From Gongronella butleri (taxonomy: Eukaryota > Mucoromycota > Mucoromycetes > Mucorales > Cunninghamellaceae): DNA of 64,000 nucleotides. Below are positions 31,048 to 43,300 of this stretch, piece after piece (the stretch's first letter is position 1; the number at the start of each line of letters is the position of its first letter). The position numbers were made by a program, and so were the translations under genes. The stretch covers positions 151,463 through 215,462 of the forward strand of contig JAIWZP010000050.1 in the NCBI GenBank assembly GCA_025201375.1, read 5' to 3'. The notes below the pieces were generated by a model. That model searched no databases. It saw only the letters and a program-made list of their open reading frames with translations, and had not been told where the DNA came from.

Positions 31048-33669
31048 TCATCTTACAGTGCGACACGTAGGAAGAGGTAGCGACTGAAACATATTGCATG
31101 AAAGAACGTCATGGCCGCTGTGCTCGCATAATTCACAATAAAGTGTATGTGATTTGGCAATGTGCGTGTCGATGCTGTCCAGTGTGTTTTGCTTTTCCGA
31201 GACGAGCCACGTTGGCGAGAGCAACTGGTGTTGATGGTCGATTTCTGAGAACGCGACGGATGAGTTGCCTGAGGACAGGGTTGAAGAGGGCGAGAGATTG
31301 CTTCTGCTGCGTGTGTCACTGTTGATTTGGGCAAGGATGGCTTCCAATTCTGCGACGCGCTGCGTCTCTTGCTCCAAACGCGCCTCGAGGCGTTCGTTTG
31401 ACGCGGCAACCATGTCCATCTGTGTGTCAATCTCTTGGCGCAGCTCCAAAGCCGTGTCGCGGTCTTCCATGACGCGTCGTTTGTCCTCAATTTCCTTGGC
31501 CAGCTCCTTTTGCAATTGTTTTACTTGCTGCTCAGCGGATTGCGATACCTGGAGGACTTTTTGTAGTTGGTCACGGAGCGTATCGTTCTCCAACATCAAC
31601 TGCTTTTGCTGCTGGTGCAGGTCGTCAATGGCACGCGTGCTGATCTCCAGCTGCTTCTCGAGTCGCTGGCGCGGGGACGGGTCGATGGGAATGGGGGAAG
31701 ATGTGCCATTGTTGTTGTCATTGATGTGATTTTGATCTTCGTGAATGGTGGGCAGCATGGACGTGTCGCGATAAAAGCTGACGAGGGGGTCGGCATCAAA
31801 AGCCTGGCGCTGTTGCTGGATGATGCGGTGCAAATGCTGGATTTGGGCGTCTTTTTGCATGATTTGGTGCTGGTGGGAGTCGTCCATAGCACGGATCCTT
31901 GCTTCGAGGGCATGGGCGATGGATTTTTGTTTTTGAGCGGCAATGCCTGTTTCCTTCTCGATAGTGCTGATGGTGCAATCGCGGTCGGCCAATTCGCGGC
32001 GCAGCTGGTCGACCTGCGACTTGTGCTGGCGCTGTTCTGTTTGTAGTTGATGATGGGAAGCTTGGGCGTCGTCCTGCCACTCTTTGACCAGTTTCTCGAG
32101 TTTGTCGATGCGCTGCTGCCATTGAATGTCCATGGCGGTGGCCAGCCACGACGAATTGGACGTTTCTGCCTGCTTGAGCGATTGCTGCTGCTGCTGCTGC
32201 TCCTGTTGCTGTTTTTGGTACGCATCGAGTTTTTGCTCGGCATTGTCCAGTGTGCGTCGCAATTGCTGAATCTCCTGCTCGCGCTCCTCAACCTGGAGGG
32301 CGTAGCTTTCCTTGGATGTTACAAGCCGCTCCCATACGGCCTCCTTGCTGGTCATCGCCTCGGACAGCCGCTGCCGCTCATTGTAGCTTTCATCCAAGAG
32401 CGCCTGCATCCGCTGCAAATCCGCTTGAGTCACCACCTTGGATCTTGGCCGGGCGCCAGTGGGCGCGCCACGCACCGCCTCGGTCGCTTTCTTGTTGCCC
32501 GCCGTTGTTGTATTGGTGCTCTTGCTCTTAGTGATCGAAGCAGGTGCCGTGGATGTCATTCGTTGGCGTGACGATGCCGTCGTCGGCGTATGTGTCGCCT
32601 TGGTGTGTGGCGTCATCATCTTGCGCGGTGACGTGGGTGGCGTCGCCAAGGGTGTGCATGCGGGCCCTTGATGCTGCGGCTGCGTTTTGATCTTTTCGCG
32701 TTTTCCAGTGAACGAAGGCGAAACCGGTGTTGTAGGCCGCGATGCGCTGCTGCTGAGTCGGCGCTTGTTGGTTGTGGTTGCGGTGGTGGTCGACGATCGG
32801 CTCTTTTGATTGGCTGGCCGGTCCTCCGCTTTGACAATTCGCGTCTTGTTGGTGTTACTGCTGCTTTTGCTGCTGGCAGGTGTCATGGACTTTTTGTTGG
32901 CAGCGGGAGTTGTCGATGGTCGAGCACGTATCGTCGTGGTCGGCGTTGATTTTGTTTGCACCACGGCCGCCGGTGCCGTCGTCGGCGTCTTTGGCTTGGC
33001 CAACCCCGCCGCGCGGCTTTTCGATCGCGTCTCGATGGTCGTCGACACACTTTCTCGTAATGCTGCAATCTTGGAAGACAACACAAAGAGCCCAGTGTCC
33101 TTGGGACAGTCAAAATATCGAATCCTATTCATCAATGGCCACAAAGAAAACAAAAAAAAAAACCAAAAAAAAGGTGTGCAGGTTGAGCAAATGATCCCAT
33201 CTCGTTTCCCTTTTGCCCTTTTGTTTGTCTTTTTTTTTTTTTTTTTTTTCTGTCAACGCCCTGTGTCACCCTCATGGGAAAGCAAGGCAATTGACGGACG
33301 TGCATAAAAAAAAAAACAAATGACTCACTCTTTGATCGAGCCATCGTTCTTGCCCGTGCCAACAATGTCTAGCTGAATGCCCACCCAGATACCTGGCTTG
33401 AATGCGATCTCGCCAAGGTATCGAATGGTGCCATTGGCCGAGAGCGATGGCACCTTGACACGCTGACCGACCCGAAAAGGAGACTGTGTTTGTTGTTTGG
33501 CCGGTGGTGACACAGTGTGCAGCTGTTGCTGCTGCTGTTGGTGATTGTCATTGTGTTTGTGGTGGTGGTGGTGCTCATGACATTGTCGGCGCACTTTGTC
33601 GCGTGTTGTCTGCTGTGTTGCCGCCGCCCCAGCGGTCAGGCGGCCAATGCGGCTCTGAAGCGACATCAT
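31048..33669 (-). CDS. CLIP-170/Bik1-like microtubule plus-end protein: CAP-Gly, coiled coil, C-terminal zinc knuckle
   Basis: Tracks growing microtubule plus ends and links them to dynein or cargo. Two exons: 33669-33329 and 33124-31048; 805 residues. A His/Gln-rich N-terminal tract precedes one CAP-Gly domain (~65-133) with VGQRVKV, GTIRYLGE, GIWVGIQLD and GKNDGSI, split by the intron (GSIKE/IRYFDCP). A long basic Ser/Thr/Pro/Ala-rich region (~150-390) would bind microtubules. About 300 residues of heptad-rich coiled coil follow (LEKLVKEWQDD, QQVKQLQKELAKEIEDK). The C-terminus has a CCHC zinc knuckle, Cys777-x2-Cys780-x4-His785-x4-Cys790, as in CLIP-170 and Bik1. The final CAP-Gly glycine position reads Glu-Ile, a small deviation. 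Family clear; orthology to a named gene not claimed. Confidence 0.88.
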
Positions 33670-34596
33670 GATATATTTTTGATGAAAAATAAAGAGAGGG
33701 ATAAAGGGAACGGGAAAAGATGAGAAAAAAAAAGAACCACCTCCTGTCCCCCTCCTTAACATCAAGGACACGGAGGCGTTATCGGTGGATCACGTAAAAA
33801 ACGTGACATGCAGCCAAAGTGTGCGAGAAAAAAAAAAAAAGGGCACCCACCATTTCCAACCCCCTTATTTTTCGTTCGCCCAATGAATCGCAGATGGCTG
33901 CTTGCATGACAAGATGACGATGAAAGCCAGCTTGCCGACAGGCTTTTTTGCGTTTGGTGTGACACACCCGTTAGAGCCCGTGGGTGCCCATTTGTGGACA
34001 TGGGGAAGGGGAGGGGGCAGGGCGGAAACGATGCATGTTGGCTCAGTCAGCTTCACTCTCGCTCTCCATCCAACAAGATGCAGGCTGCATAAATCCGTTG
34101 TGCGGGTTTTCCAAAAAAAAAAAAAAGCCATTTTAGCCACAGCCCTCTAGAAAAAAAAAAAAAAAAATAGGGAGAATTTCAAGCAAGCTAATGAGACTCA
34201 CGCCGACCGCACATTGCCTTTTGTGGGCGTGTTTGCACTGCTTTTTGTCCCCTTTTCGCTTGTGTGTTGTGTTTTCACGTCATTCTTAGGAGGAAAAAGA
34301 ACAATGGGACATCCCATTGTTCAAACAAGGAACACGTCGACAATGGAGGCGTTGCTCCCTAGGGGAGAAAAAGGGACATCAATTGGCCATCACTTCCGCA
34401 AATGAAATTAAAAAAGGTGAATCCACAGGGTAAAATGAGCACATGCTCTAAATTGGCTGCATCAAGGCGACACGCCTTGAGTTTTTTCGTTTTACGATGA
34501 GCGTGTCCATGCCTGCGGACAGAGATGCGTCCCTTTCTAACAGCATGATCGCGTAAAACAATACGTATTCCTCGTTTTATTTTTATTTTTTTTGTT
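33670..34596. other. Intergenic spacer
   Basis: Holds the CLIP-like gene's promoter side and the 3' flank of the universal stress protein gene. A runs at 33829-33840, 34112-34124 and 34151-34167. No open frame with family features. Confidence 0.4.
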
Positions 34597-35193
34597 TCAC
34601 GGCTTCACGACAAGCACCGAGCATGGCACATGCACGGTGAGGTATTGTGACACAGAGCCAAGGAGCTGCCTGTCAAAAAAAAAAAAACATGTTAAACATC
34701 AGTCATCTGACCTTGTTCCCTTTTCCAGCTGCAGTACCGCTTGAAGAAACCACGACCATTGGAGCCCACAATGACGAGGTCAGCCTTAAGTTCCTTGGCT
34801 TGCTCCACGAGCACGTCGCCTGCGTCGCCTGCAACGATCACAGGAATCGCCGTGAGCTACAAGAAAAAAAAAACAAGTTGAGCAAACACAAAAACGTTTT
34901 CAGTGGCATTTTACCCCTTTTGCCTTGAGAGCCTCCACCACGGTGTCCAGCAACCGGCGTGCATCTTGTTTGAGCTTTTGCATTTTCTCACCACAGTCAT
35001 CATTGACCCACATTGCAGGTCCAATGGCCGCCGCTTCGAGCCCAAAGCCCTCAAATGACAGCACGTCGTCATTCATCACAGTGATCACATAAATCTTGTC
35101 GTCTTCTGCTAATATGTTACGGTTGAGCAACCAATTCAGTGCATTGTACGATGCATCCGAATGATCATAGCCAAAAATGATAGAGCGTGGCAT
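34597..35193 (-). CDS. Universal stress protein (UspA domain)
   Basis: Small ATP-binding USP-fold protein; physiological role in fungi is poorly defined. Three exons: 35193-34915, 34856-34738, 34669-34597; 156 residues, the usual single-domain length. The first strand (RSIIFGYDHSDASYNALNWL) has the conserved Asp after the strand. The nucleotide-binding signature G-2x-G-9x-G-Ser is complete: Gly124, Gly127, Gly137-Ser138, the last part supplied across the exon 2/3 junction (FFKR/QLLGSVSQYL). The ending HVPCSVLVVKP is the typical last strand. Confidence 0.92.
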
Positions 35194-35989
35194 GGCAAAA
35201 TCGATTGCAAAAAGAGAAAAGGCCGGAAAGCGCGCCCCGCTCCAAACTTTTAAGCTTTGCCCAAAAAGCCCTGCAATCGGCATAAACGAGCTTGCAATCT
35301 AGCCAATGGGCAGTTTGAAACAACGCAGCTGCGCGTCACCAATCCCAATTTGGGTCGCGCGTAAAAAAAAAAAAAAGAGATTGTATATAAAGCGTTGGTG
35401 TGTATGCCAGGCTGCATGAACACGCGTAATTTGCTCACCAGAATTATCTGTGCTAGGCACCAGTTCTATTGCCCTACGTTGTAAAATTCATTGAGAAACG
35501 GCAAAAAGGTCAACGAGCAAGCAATCAATGGTGATTTACTTCACAAAGCGCCCTGCGATTTTTACAGCAGCGCGCAACACACGTCTAAAGGGCTGATCCG
35601 AAACAACCACGGCAAGTTGGACGAAGATCAGGCCAAGAAAATGCTGAGAATAGCATCAAAGTGACGAAAAAAAACACCTCTTTTCAAGATTGCTGGCATT
35701 TAAATATGTCGAATCGTTGTCAAATTTAGAAACCGTTTATTCGTCATGCAACCTGAATGCCTTGCACAAAAGTGAGGATCCCAAATCATAGCCTCTAAGA
35801 GCGCAAAATCCGTGATTTTCAAAAATGATCATTGCGGATCATCCAGTGCCCAAAGCGTCGCCGGGGTGGGCTCAATCGAACGAGAAAATTGAAATCACTG
35901 GACCAGCAGATTCATTCGCTGTAGCTTGCGAATTCACCCGTTGTCAATCAAAATACAACAGTAAAGCTCAAATCGTGAGTTTCTCGACA
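35194..35989. other. Spacer with an orphan open frame
   Basis: Contains the USP promoter side. On the plus strand 35485-35664 is a 59-codon open frame without an ATG, ending ...NNHGKLDEDQAKKMLRIASK and stop; it reads like protein but has no partner exon I can find, so it may be a remnant. A CTCTTTTCAAGATTGC module at 35679-35694 resembles the modules at 16.48 and 46.55 kb. Confidence 0.35.
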
Positions 35990-37930
35990 ACCACCGAAAT
36001 CGATCGCCTGGTTTTAACCTGCTGTACGCGGCAAACAGAAGTCAATGTTGATGCATCACATTAGACTCTCACCGACCCAAGAAGATTAGAGCACTGCGTT
36101 AAAAAGGATCAAAATATGTACTATTTATCATATTTCTTGCGTTTTAGTGAACCAATTTCTGTCAAAGTTGTCAAAGAGGCATGCTCTCATGTGGATAAAC
36201 ATTGAGCTATTACACATTTGTGGGTATTGCTTGACAAAGAGTGAGAAAGAGCAAGAATGAGGACTCGATGAAGATGTGTGCGCCTGCTTTTCAACGTTCT
36301 GCTGACACAAACTCATGAAACAGCATCAGACGGATAGCGCAGTGCTAGGCGCTTCTTTGGATGTCATGCTCACGACCTTGTGCTGGTTTCCCCGTCGGAT
36401 GAGACTCATAGTGCCTTATTTCGATGGTTTTATGGTATTTTATCCACAGAGACGCTTCCAAATCACATGAAACCGATTGCACAGGATAGAAGAGAGCCTG
36501 GTGCAACTTTTGGTGTTTCGCAGTGCCGCGTGCGTGTTGGCCAACTCGCCATGAAGAGCCGCCATTGTCTGTTTTTAGTTCTTTTTGGCCATTCCCTTTG
36601 CCATTCGACTCTCGTACTCGTTCCCCCAAGCTCATGGACAAAAAGACATGGATAGAATGATAGAACAGTGATTTTTATTGCATTCAATAAGAAAAGGAGC
36701 CAGCCCTTTAGCCGTCTCTTGGACGTTGCCCGGGCATGACCGCGCGGAGGCGGCTGGCATGCATGCCCTCTCTCGACTTTTTGGCAAAAGCGAAGCCCCT
36801 GAGTGAAGCGAACCAGTGGGCGCAGGGTAGACTGTGGATGCGCGCCACATTACGCAGGATTTTATCGTTGGATGCGCGCCAACTTGTCCCATCATAGTGA
36901 GCGGAAACTGTGCCAGGGGGAAACATAACTGGCACAAAACAAAGAATCGTTCCCTTGCAAGGACCACAACTCTTGCCTTCCATTACCCTCCAAAATCGCC
37001 CTTAGGAAACAAGAAGGAGACGCTTGCTTCGTGCCTACTCGACTACAAAGAGCCAAGCAAAGAGTGGACTACCGGTTTCAGACTAGGTCAGGGCACCGGC
37101 GGGCGCCAAAGAAAAAGAAAAGAAAAAAAAAAAACCGCCCATCGCCCACCGCCTTTTTTTATGGCGGCCAATTCAAACTCAGCCAGACGCCTATTCACCT
37201 TGTATATTCCTTTGTCGTTTATTCATACAATTTAGAACAAAAGAGAAAGAGGAAGGAAAAGGACGACGCGACGCGCTGTGAAAGCAACTTTCATGCGCCC
37301 TGAGCCGAAAAAGAGTCCAATCAGGCAACCTTTGCAAACAAAGCGCCGCAAAAATAAAAACCCAGATGCTCAATTCACTCTGAAAGGTCCCAGCCCCGCC
37401 GACCCCCCTTTCCTTTTTTTTTTTTTTTTTTTTTTTGGCCACTCTCCTTAGTCCTCACGTTCTGTTGCTACACTGACAGCTCCACCATGGCAGCAGGATC
37501 AATTTTGCAAACAAGGCGGATTTGGATCACATGCACTTTTGTTTCAACTGGAAATCCTGCACGTCAATTGGCGAAATCTGAATTTCGCGCGGGTTGGCCG
37601 CCTGGCGGGCTGGTAGCACGTGACCTGCAAAACTTTGAGCGTCAACTGCTCGTGAACCAGGCGACCTTGCGAGCTCAAATTTCGGTTCTGCTAGATGGAG
37701 CTATGGTCTGCACATGCCTGCAAAATTTCGTGAAGATTGGAGCAAAAAATGCAATTTTCGCGAAACGACGGACAAGGTCCAAACGTGCTGGACAAAAAGT
37801 CGAGAGTTGAGCTGCAACTTGTTTTCTTTCTCGCTCTGCTCCATGAATTGAGCATTGCCAAAAAAAATCGCCCCAACATCTGTTGCGGAGCGCCGCCATT
37901 GACTGCCGCAGTTCAGATTTCTATCTTTTT
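35990..37930 (+). repeat. Segmental duplication copy A
   Basis: Matches copy B (52730-54830) in the same orientation. Identity is weak at the left end (recognisable from about 35990, clear from 36146), roughly 85% at 36437-36586, about 99% across 36587-37120, about 90% to 37370, then patchy to about 37930 (last clear match ATCGCCCCAACATCTGTTGC). The near-identical centre differs from copy B at only about four bases and one short indel. No open frame is conserved between the copies outside the identical centre. Copy A is followed after ~120 bp by the MSH6 pseudogene. Confidence 0.85.
36587..37120. other. Near-identical core of the duplication (copy A); candidate ncRNA or conversion tract
   Basis: 534 bp almost unchanged from copy B although both flanks have diverged. 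GC content is higher than in the surroundings. It includes two direct copies of TGGATGCGCGCCA (36835-36847 and 36869-36881) and possible stems such as GTGCCAG (36910) with CTGGCAC (36930). Open frames on the minus strand differ in frame between copies because of an indel near 36799, which argues against a protein. It matches none of the common snRNA, SRP or RNase P signatures that I know. Confidence 0.5.
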
Positions 37931-38049
37931 ACTTTTTATCACTGACGCATCTGCGTGCTTGGAAATGCATTAGTATAAGTGGTAGCACATACGGGGGAAA
38001 AAGACAGGACAGAAGGTCAATTGCTGTCATTTGTTTGGATTCGATCATG

Positions 38050-39075
38050 CTGCTTGTTTGATCGCCTTTTTTCCCCTTTTCGTCCTTTCCATCGCAACTT
38101 GCTGGCCTGAAAACACGACACGACGCGGTTCCTGGCTGTCGCGCAAAAAAAAAAAAAAAAGGCCTGTGCCGCTGACCGCACCCGAATTGCCTTGGATAAG
38201 GCCCTTTGCCGCCGCCTCGGGCTCGTCACCATGCACACTAAAGTCTACGTCCACGCCTGTTTTTCCATAGCAAGCTATGCTACTTGACCAAAGACAAGAC
38301 CAAGCTCAATGTATGCTTTTTGTCCCTTTTTTTTGGGTGTTTCTATTTGCTGGACCGCCTTTTTCAGCGCTTAGAAACGCCAATGCGTGTTTTAAAAGAA
38401 GACTGACACCGAGGGTTACGAGGGCAAGTAAAATGGCCAAAAAATGGGCCAAAATTATGCTCCACGCGCTCTTTCTTTCTTTCTTTCATTCTTTTTTTTT
38501 TCTTGGGCATCATAGGCAAATTCTAGCGCTGCAAGCGCCAAATCATTGATGATGACAGATGAAAGCTCAACCCTGGCAAGCTGTTGAAAGGTGACAATGA
38601 CGATGGTATGCGAACAAATGGACAAGAGAACGCGTTCTTGGTGATTTGACTTTTTTTTCCACCAAAGTGCCGTGTCAGACGAGGAAGACACCCATGTCTG
38701 TGCGCCAAGCTCCAGCGCAAGTAAGACCTCGCCTGTATCGCCACTGCAAGAGCGAATGAAGGAGTCAAAAGCGCGATCAGCCGTCAAAACAGCGAAATCT
38801 CACAGCGTATTTGCTTTGGCGCGCAAAACATCTATGAACAAGGCGCGCCAAGCATACTGGCGCTCAAGTCGGCTCCTAGTGCTTCGTCATCCACCAGCCT
38901 TTCGATGGACATCAAGCAGAAAAAAGCAAATTTTCATGGCATTGATACAAACACGTGATATTCAGAGCGCGTCTGCACGCGTTCTCTTCTGTTTGACGTG
39001 CGCCAATGCACGTAACGACACGAATTAGGACCTGAATAAGTGGATGGACGGCATGCGCGACAGCATCGACTCAGA
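38050..39075 (+). pseudogene. Decayed duplicate of the MSH6 5' end (introns retained)
   Basis: Aligns by eye with the first six exons and introns of MSH6 at 59620-60690. Matching landmarks: the CGCCTTT/TTTCC leader, GCCTCGGGCTCGTCACC, GACCAAG...CAAGCTCAATGTATGC (exon 1 end with its donor), TTAGAAACGCCAATGCGTGT (exon 2 start), GCTGCAAGCGCCAAATCATT (exon 3), TCGCCTGTATCGCCACTGCA (exon 4), TCATCCACCAGCCTTTCGAT (exon 5) and GACCTGAATAAGTGGATGGA (exon 6). A Tyr codon of exon 2 is now TAA at 38393-38395, and there are frameshifting indels and a deletion in the acidic region. Introns are kept, so it arose by DNA duplication, not retrocopying. It stops before the mismatch-binding domain. Confidence 0.88.
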
Positions 39076-40302
39076 CATTGTCTTTTTTTATGCTTTTGAC
39101 TTTATTGCTCACGCTCCTCTCTATAATTAAATTATTTAATAGCATCCTGCTGGTATTACTTGGTACAGTACTGGCAAAAATGTTGCAAATTTTAGTGGTT
39201 TTTCGACGCCACTGTTTCAATCAAAAGCATCCCCAAGAAGATGGATGTAGATAAAATCAACCATTTATAGTGGATTAACGCCAAAATTCAATTTTCCTGC
39301 TGTTTGATTGCCGTGAAAACAAAAATCGGATATGCGGTGTGAAGTTCTGGCCATTCTGCACCAGATCACGGGTAAACCAATTCAGTCGTATTTTCTGTTT
39401 GTATGTTGTCCTTGGTTTTACATGATCTCAAGAGGCTGATACAGTCAAGGTAAGAGTTGCATCCGAATGTGGCGCGTCTGAGACCATCAAAACGTGCGAT
39501 GCTTTCACCCTTTGGTCGCGTGAATTGCAACACTACTGTAATTTATGATAAAATTAATCTATTTTAGACGTTTCATTCTTTAAAGGCTGGCTGCTGGGGG
39601 GACTGAGGCGCACGGATTCGCGTGTTTCCAAAAAGGACCTTTGAGTAACGCGACACGGGTGACAATGAAAAGGTTAAATGGCATAAATGACGCGCTCAAG
39701 GTAGAATTGGGCTCATGTGGCAAGCCATTTGACGTCTGCAGAGTCCATTTATCTATTTCAGAATGCATGGCACGTCGCTGGCTCTTTTATGGCCGATGAC
39801 ACCATGGCTTGCATGCATATGCATCTTCATTTGCTCAATGTGCCCGACACGTTGCTTTTTTTTATCTGGATTTTATGAAATGACGTGGCAACTGCCTTGT
39901 CGCATCTCCTGCATGTCATGAACGCGTTGAATTTGATAAAAAGTGCGCTTCTATTCACTCTCTGAAATTGTGGATGGTCCGGCCGATGTTGCATGCGTTG
40001 CGCGCGCGCGAAAAGTCAACGGGCAATCAGAAATGAAAAAAAAGGGCTGAATGGAACGTCAAGAGCGCATTTGGAAAGGATGTAACACAAAATGAGCCTC
40101 GCCTCTTTTTTTTCTTTGCCACTCTCGCTCCGCCCTGACGTGCATCTTACCCCTTTTTTCCCCTTATTTTATTTTTCTTCTTTTTTTTTTTTTTTATTTC
40201 ATCGTCGCGCTCGTGCCAATCTGCTTTGGCGCGTCTCTCTTTTTACTTTTTTACCTTCTTTTTGACTCGTACACCACGTGAGCTGACATTTGACACGCTT
40301 TT
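39076..40302. other. AT-rich spacer before the kinesin gene
   Basis: No gene seen. 39120-39560 is AT-rich; 40010 has an alternating GCGCGCGCG stretch; 40120-40260 is pyrimidine-rich with T runs and is the likely kinesin 5' leader/promoter. Confidence 0.4.
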
Positions 40303-43300
40303 ATGCAAGGCAATATCAAGGTTATCGTGCGATGCCGGCCGCTCAACGACCGAGGTAAGAAACGAGATGGGGGCCAACTTGGTCTGCCCGAGAAAGAAAG
40401 CTCACGTACTCACTTTTTTTTTTTCTTCATTTTTGGGTATCTATAGAGCTCGCGCGCGGCGCCACAGAGCTTGTGCGCATGGAAGACAACAAGACGATAT
40501 TGCAAAACCCAAAAGCGGCCGACGACGTCAAGGCATTCACGTTTGATCGCTCGTATTGGTCCGCTGGTGACAGGTCCAGCCCCGCGTATTGCGATCAAGA
40601 CCGCATCTATGCGGATGTTGGTCGCGAATCGCTAGATCACGCGTTCCACGGCTACAATTGCTGCATTTTTGCTTGTAAGAGGATGAACACCGGCCCCTCC
40701 CCCTTTTTATTCGTTCTGCTGACGCGCATTTTAATTTCACTTCATTTCATTTTAGATGGTCAGACAGGCTCAGGCAAGTCATATTCGATGATGGGCTACG
40801 GCGCGGATAAAGGCATCATTCCGCGGACGTGTTCCGAGCTGTTTGAGCGTATTCACGCGTCGACGACGCATGAGTTCCAGGTCGAGGTCTCGTACATGGA
40901 GATTTACAATGAACGCGTGCGCGACTTGCTGAATCCACGCCAAAAGCAGCTCAAAGTCCGCGAACATCCGAGCCTTGGGCCGTATGTCGAGGATCTTTCT
41001 CGCCTTGTCGTCAAGTCTTTTGAAGATATAGAACATATGATGGATGAAGGCAACAAGGTAACACCGGCACACACGCGCCCTCTATGGACAAATTGAGATG
41101 AGCGCGCGTCGCTGATTTCTCTTTTTCTCATTCTTTTTTCGGTTTTTTTTTAATTTATTGCCAGGCACGCACCGTAGCAGCGACCAATATGAACGAAACA
41201 TCGTCACGGTCACATGCTGTCTTTACGATTATCCTCACACAGCGCGCTCTCGACGCTACAGGCAAACAAAAAAGTGAAAAAGTGTCACGATTCAGGTAAA
41301 ATCCCCCCTTTTTCATTCTTTCTTGTTATTCTAAATCCCCCTTTTTTCAATGTTGCATGGCACAGTCTTGTGGATCTTGCTGGCAGCGAGCGTGCCAACA
41401 GCACTGGTGCGACGGGAGCGCGGCTCAAGGAAGGCGCCAACATCAATCGATCGCTGACGACGCTGGGCAAAGTCATTGCTGCGCTGGCCGACCAGGCGAC
41501 TGCCGGCAGTGCAGCGAAGAGCAAGAAAAAGGACGCGTTTATTCCGTATCGCGACTCGGTAAAAAAGTCCATCAATGAATTGAAAGACGCAACATTCATC
41601 CATTTTCCGCTAGGTCTTGACATGGCTGCTAAAGGACTCGCTAGGTGGCAATTCCAAAACATCGATGATTGCGGCCATCTCGCCCGCCGACTATGACGAG
41701 ACGCTGAGCACGCTGCGGTACGCGGACCAGGCCAAGAAGATTAAAACCAAGGCGGTCGTCAACGAGGATCCTAATGTGCGCATGATCCGTGATCTCAAGA
41801 GCGAGATCCACGCGCTCAAGCAGTCATTACTTGCCTATGTGCCGAATCCAGAGGTGCTTGTGAATGGCAGTGGCACGTTGGCCACTACAAATGGCCATTC
41901 GACCACCATGGCAGCGGCAAACGTGCAAGTGTTGCCGTCCAAATCGGTGCTGATCACGGATGCCAAGGGCAATGCTGTGGAGCTGACCAAGCGGCAGGTC
42001 GTGGACCAATTGAAGACGTCAGAGAAGCTCTTGGGCGATATCAATCAAACGTGGGAAGAACGGCTGGAAACGACGATGAAAATCCAGGAAATTCGCGAGC
42101 AGGCGTTGGAAGAGCTTGGGATCAGCGTGGCCAAGCACGACATGGGCGTGTACACGCCACGGAACACACCACATCTCGTCAATTTGAACGAGGACCCCTT
42201 GATGTCTGAATGTCTCCTCTATCAAATCAAACCGGGGATCACCATGGTTGGCCGCCTCGAAAATGCCACAAACAACAGCAACAAGCAATCCATCCGCCTG
42301 ACGGGCGCCAATATTCTCGACCAGCATTGTCACTTTGAAAACATTGACGGCCAGGTCACCCTGTTTCCTCTCGAAAATGCCGTCACCATGGTCAATGGCA
42401 TCCACATCACCGAGCCAAGGCTGCTAAAGAGCGGTTATCGCATCATTCTCGGTGCACATCACGTCTTTCGCTTCAACCATCCGGAGGATGCGCGCCGCGA
42501 ACGCGATCAGCAGATGCATTCGCAAGAGGTAATGTCCCTTTTTGTGTTTTCCCTCCCCCCCAAATTTTTGCTCTTTTATTTAAATTTTGCTCTTTCATTT
42601 TTACTTTTTACAAATTTAGATGGAGGACGAGCCAGCCACACCCGAGCCACGACGCCATTCGATTGTGTCGCAAGCATCCATGGACGAAAAACAAGACAAT
42701 GTGGGTCTACCTGGGTCTCGACGGGTGTCGACGGCGTCATCATTGCTGGAGATGATGGGCGAGGACGAGGAGCACGCGGACTGGCAGTTTGCGCGTCGCG
42801 AGGCGGTGCTGCACTACCTGGATCAGCTGCAACAAGGCGGACAAGACGATTCTTACTTTGACGATTTGACAAATGACGAATTGGACCGACTGTTTGACGA
42901 CGTGACGCGTCTGCGGCGCATCCGACACCGACAATCGTCTGCCAGTGGCGGCGGCATGTCGCAGCCCATGTCGCCGTGCTCATCGACATCGTCCTTTTCG
43001 TACCGACCTAGCAGCACGACACCCAGCACGGCATCCACGGTCTTGTTTTCACCGGCAGGCGAGCCCACGACGGGGCTGTCGTTTGCCATTTACGGCAATC
43101 AAGAGGATTCAGAGTCCATGATTGATCGCGAGGTGATGCGTCTGGCGCGCGACGAGATGCAAGTGCAGCTTGACCAGCAGAAATCAAAATACGAAAAAAA
43201 GATCCATCGATTGTCGTGTCTTGTGCCACCCTCGACCTTGTCCACGTCGTCATTGCTGCTGTCGTCACCAGATGGGCCAATTTCCGCGGTGTTTTCCGAG

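Noticed and set aside
31596..32571. Long frames on both strands across the CLIP-like gene
   Set aside because: Antisense or shifted translations of Gln/Ser-rich coiled-coil coding sequence; the CAP-Gly and zinc-knuckle frame is the real one.
38050..39075. Reading this segment as an independent functional gene
   Set aside because: Nonsense codon at 38393-38395, frameshifts and absence of any domain after the MSH6 N-terminal region show that it is decayed.
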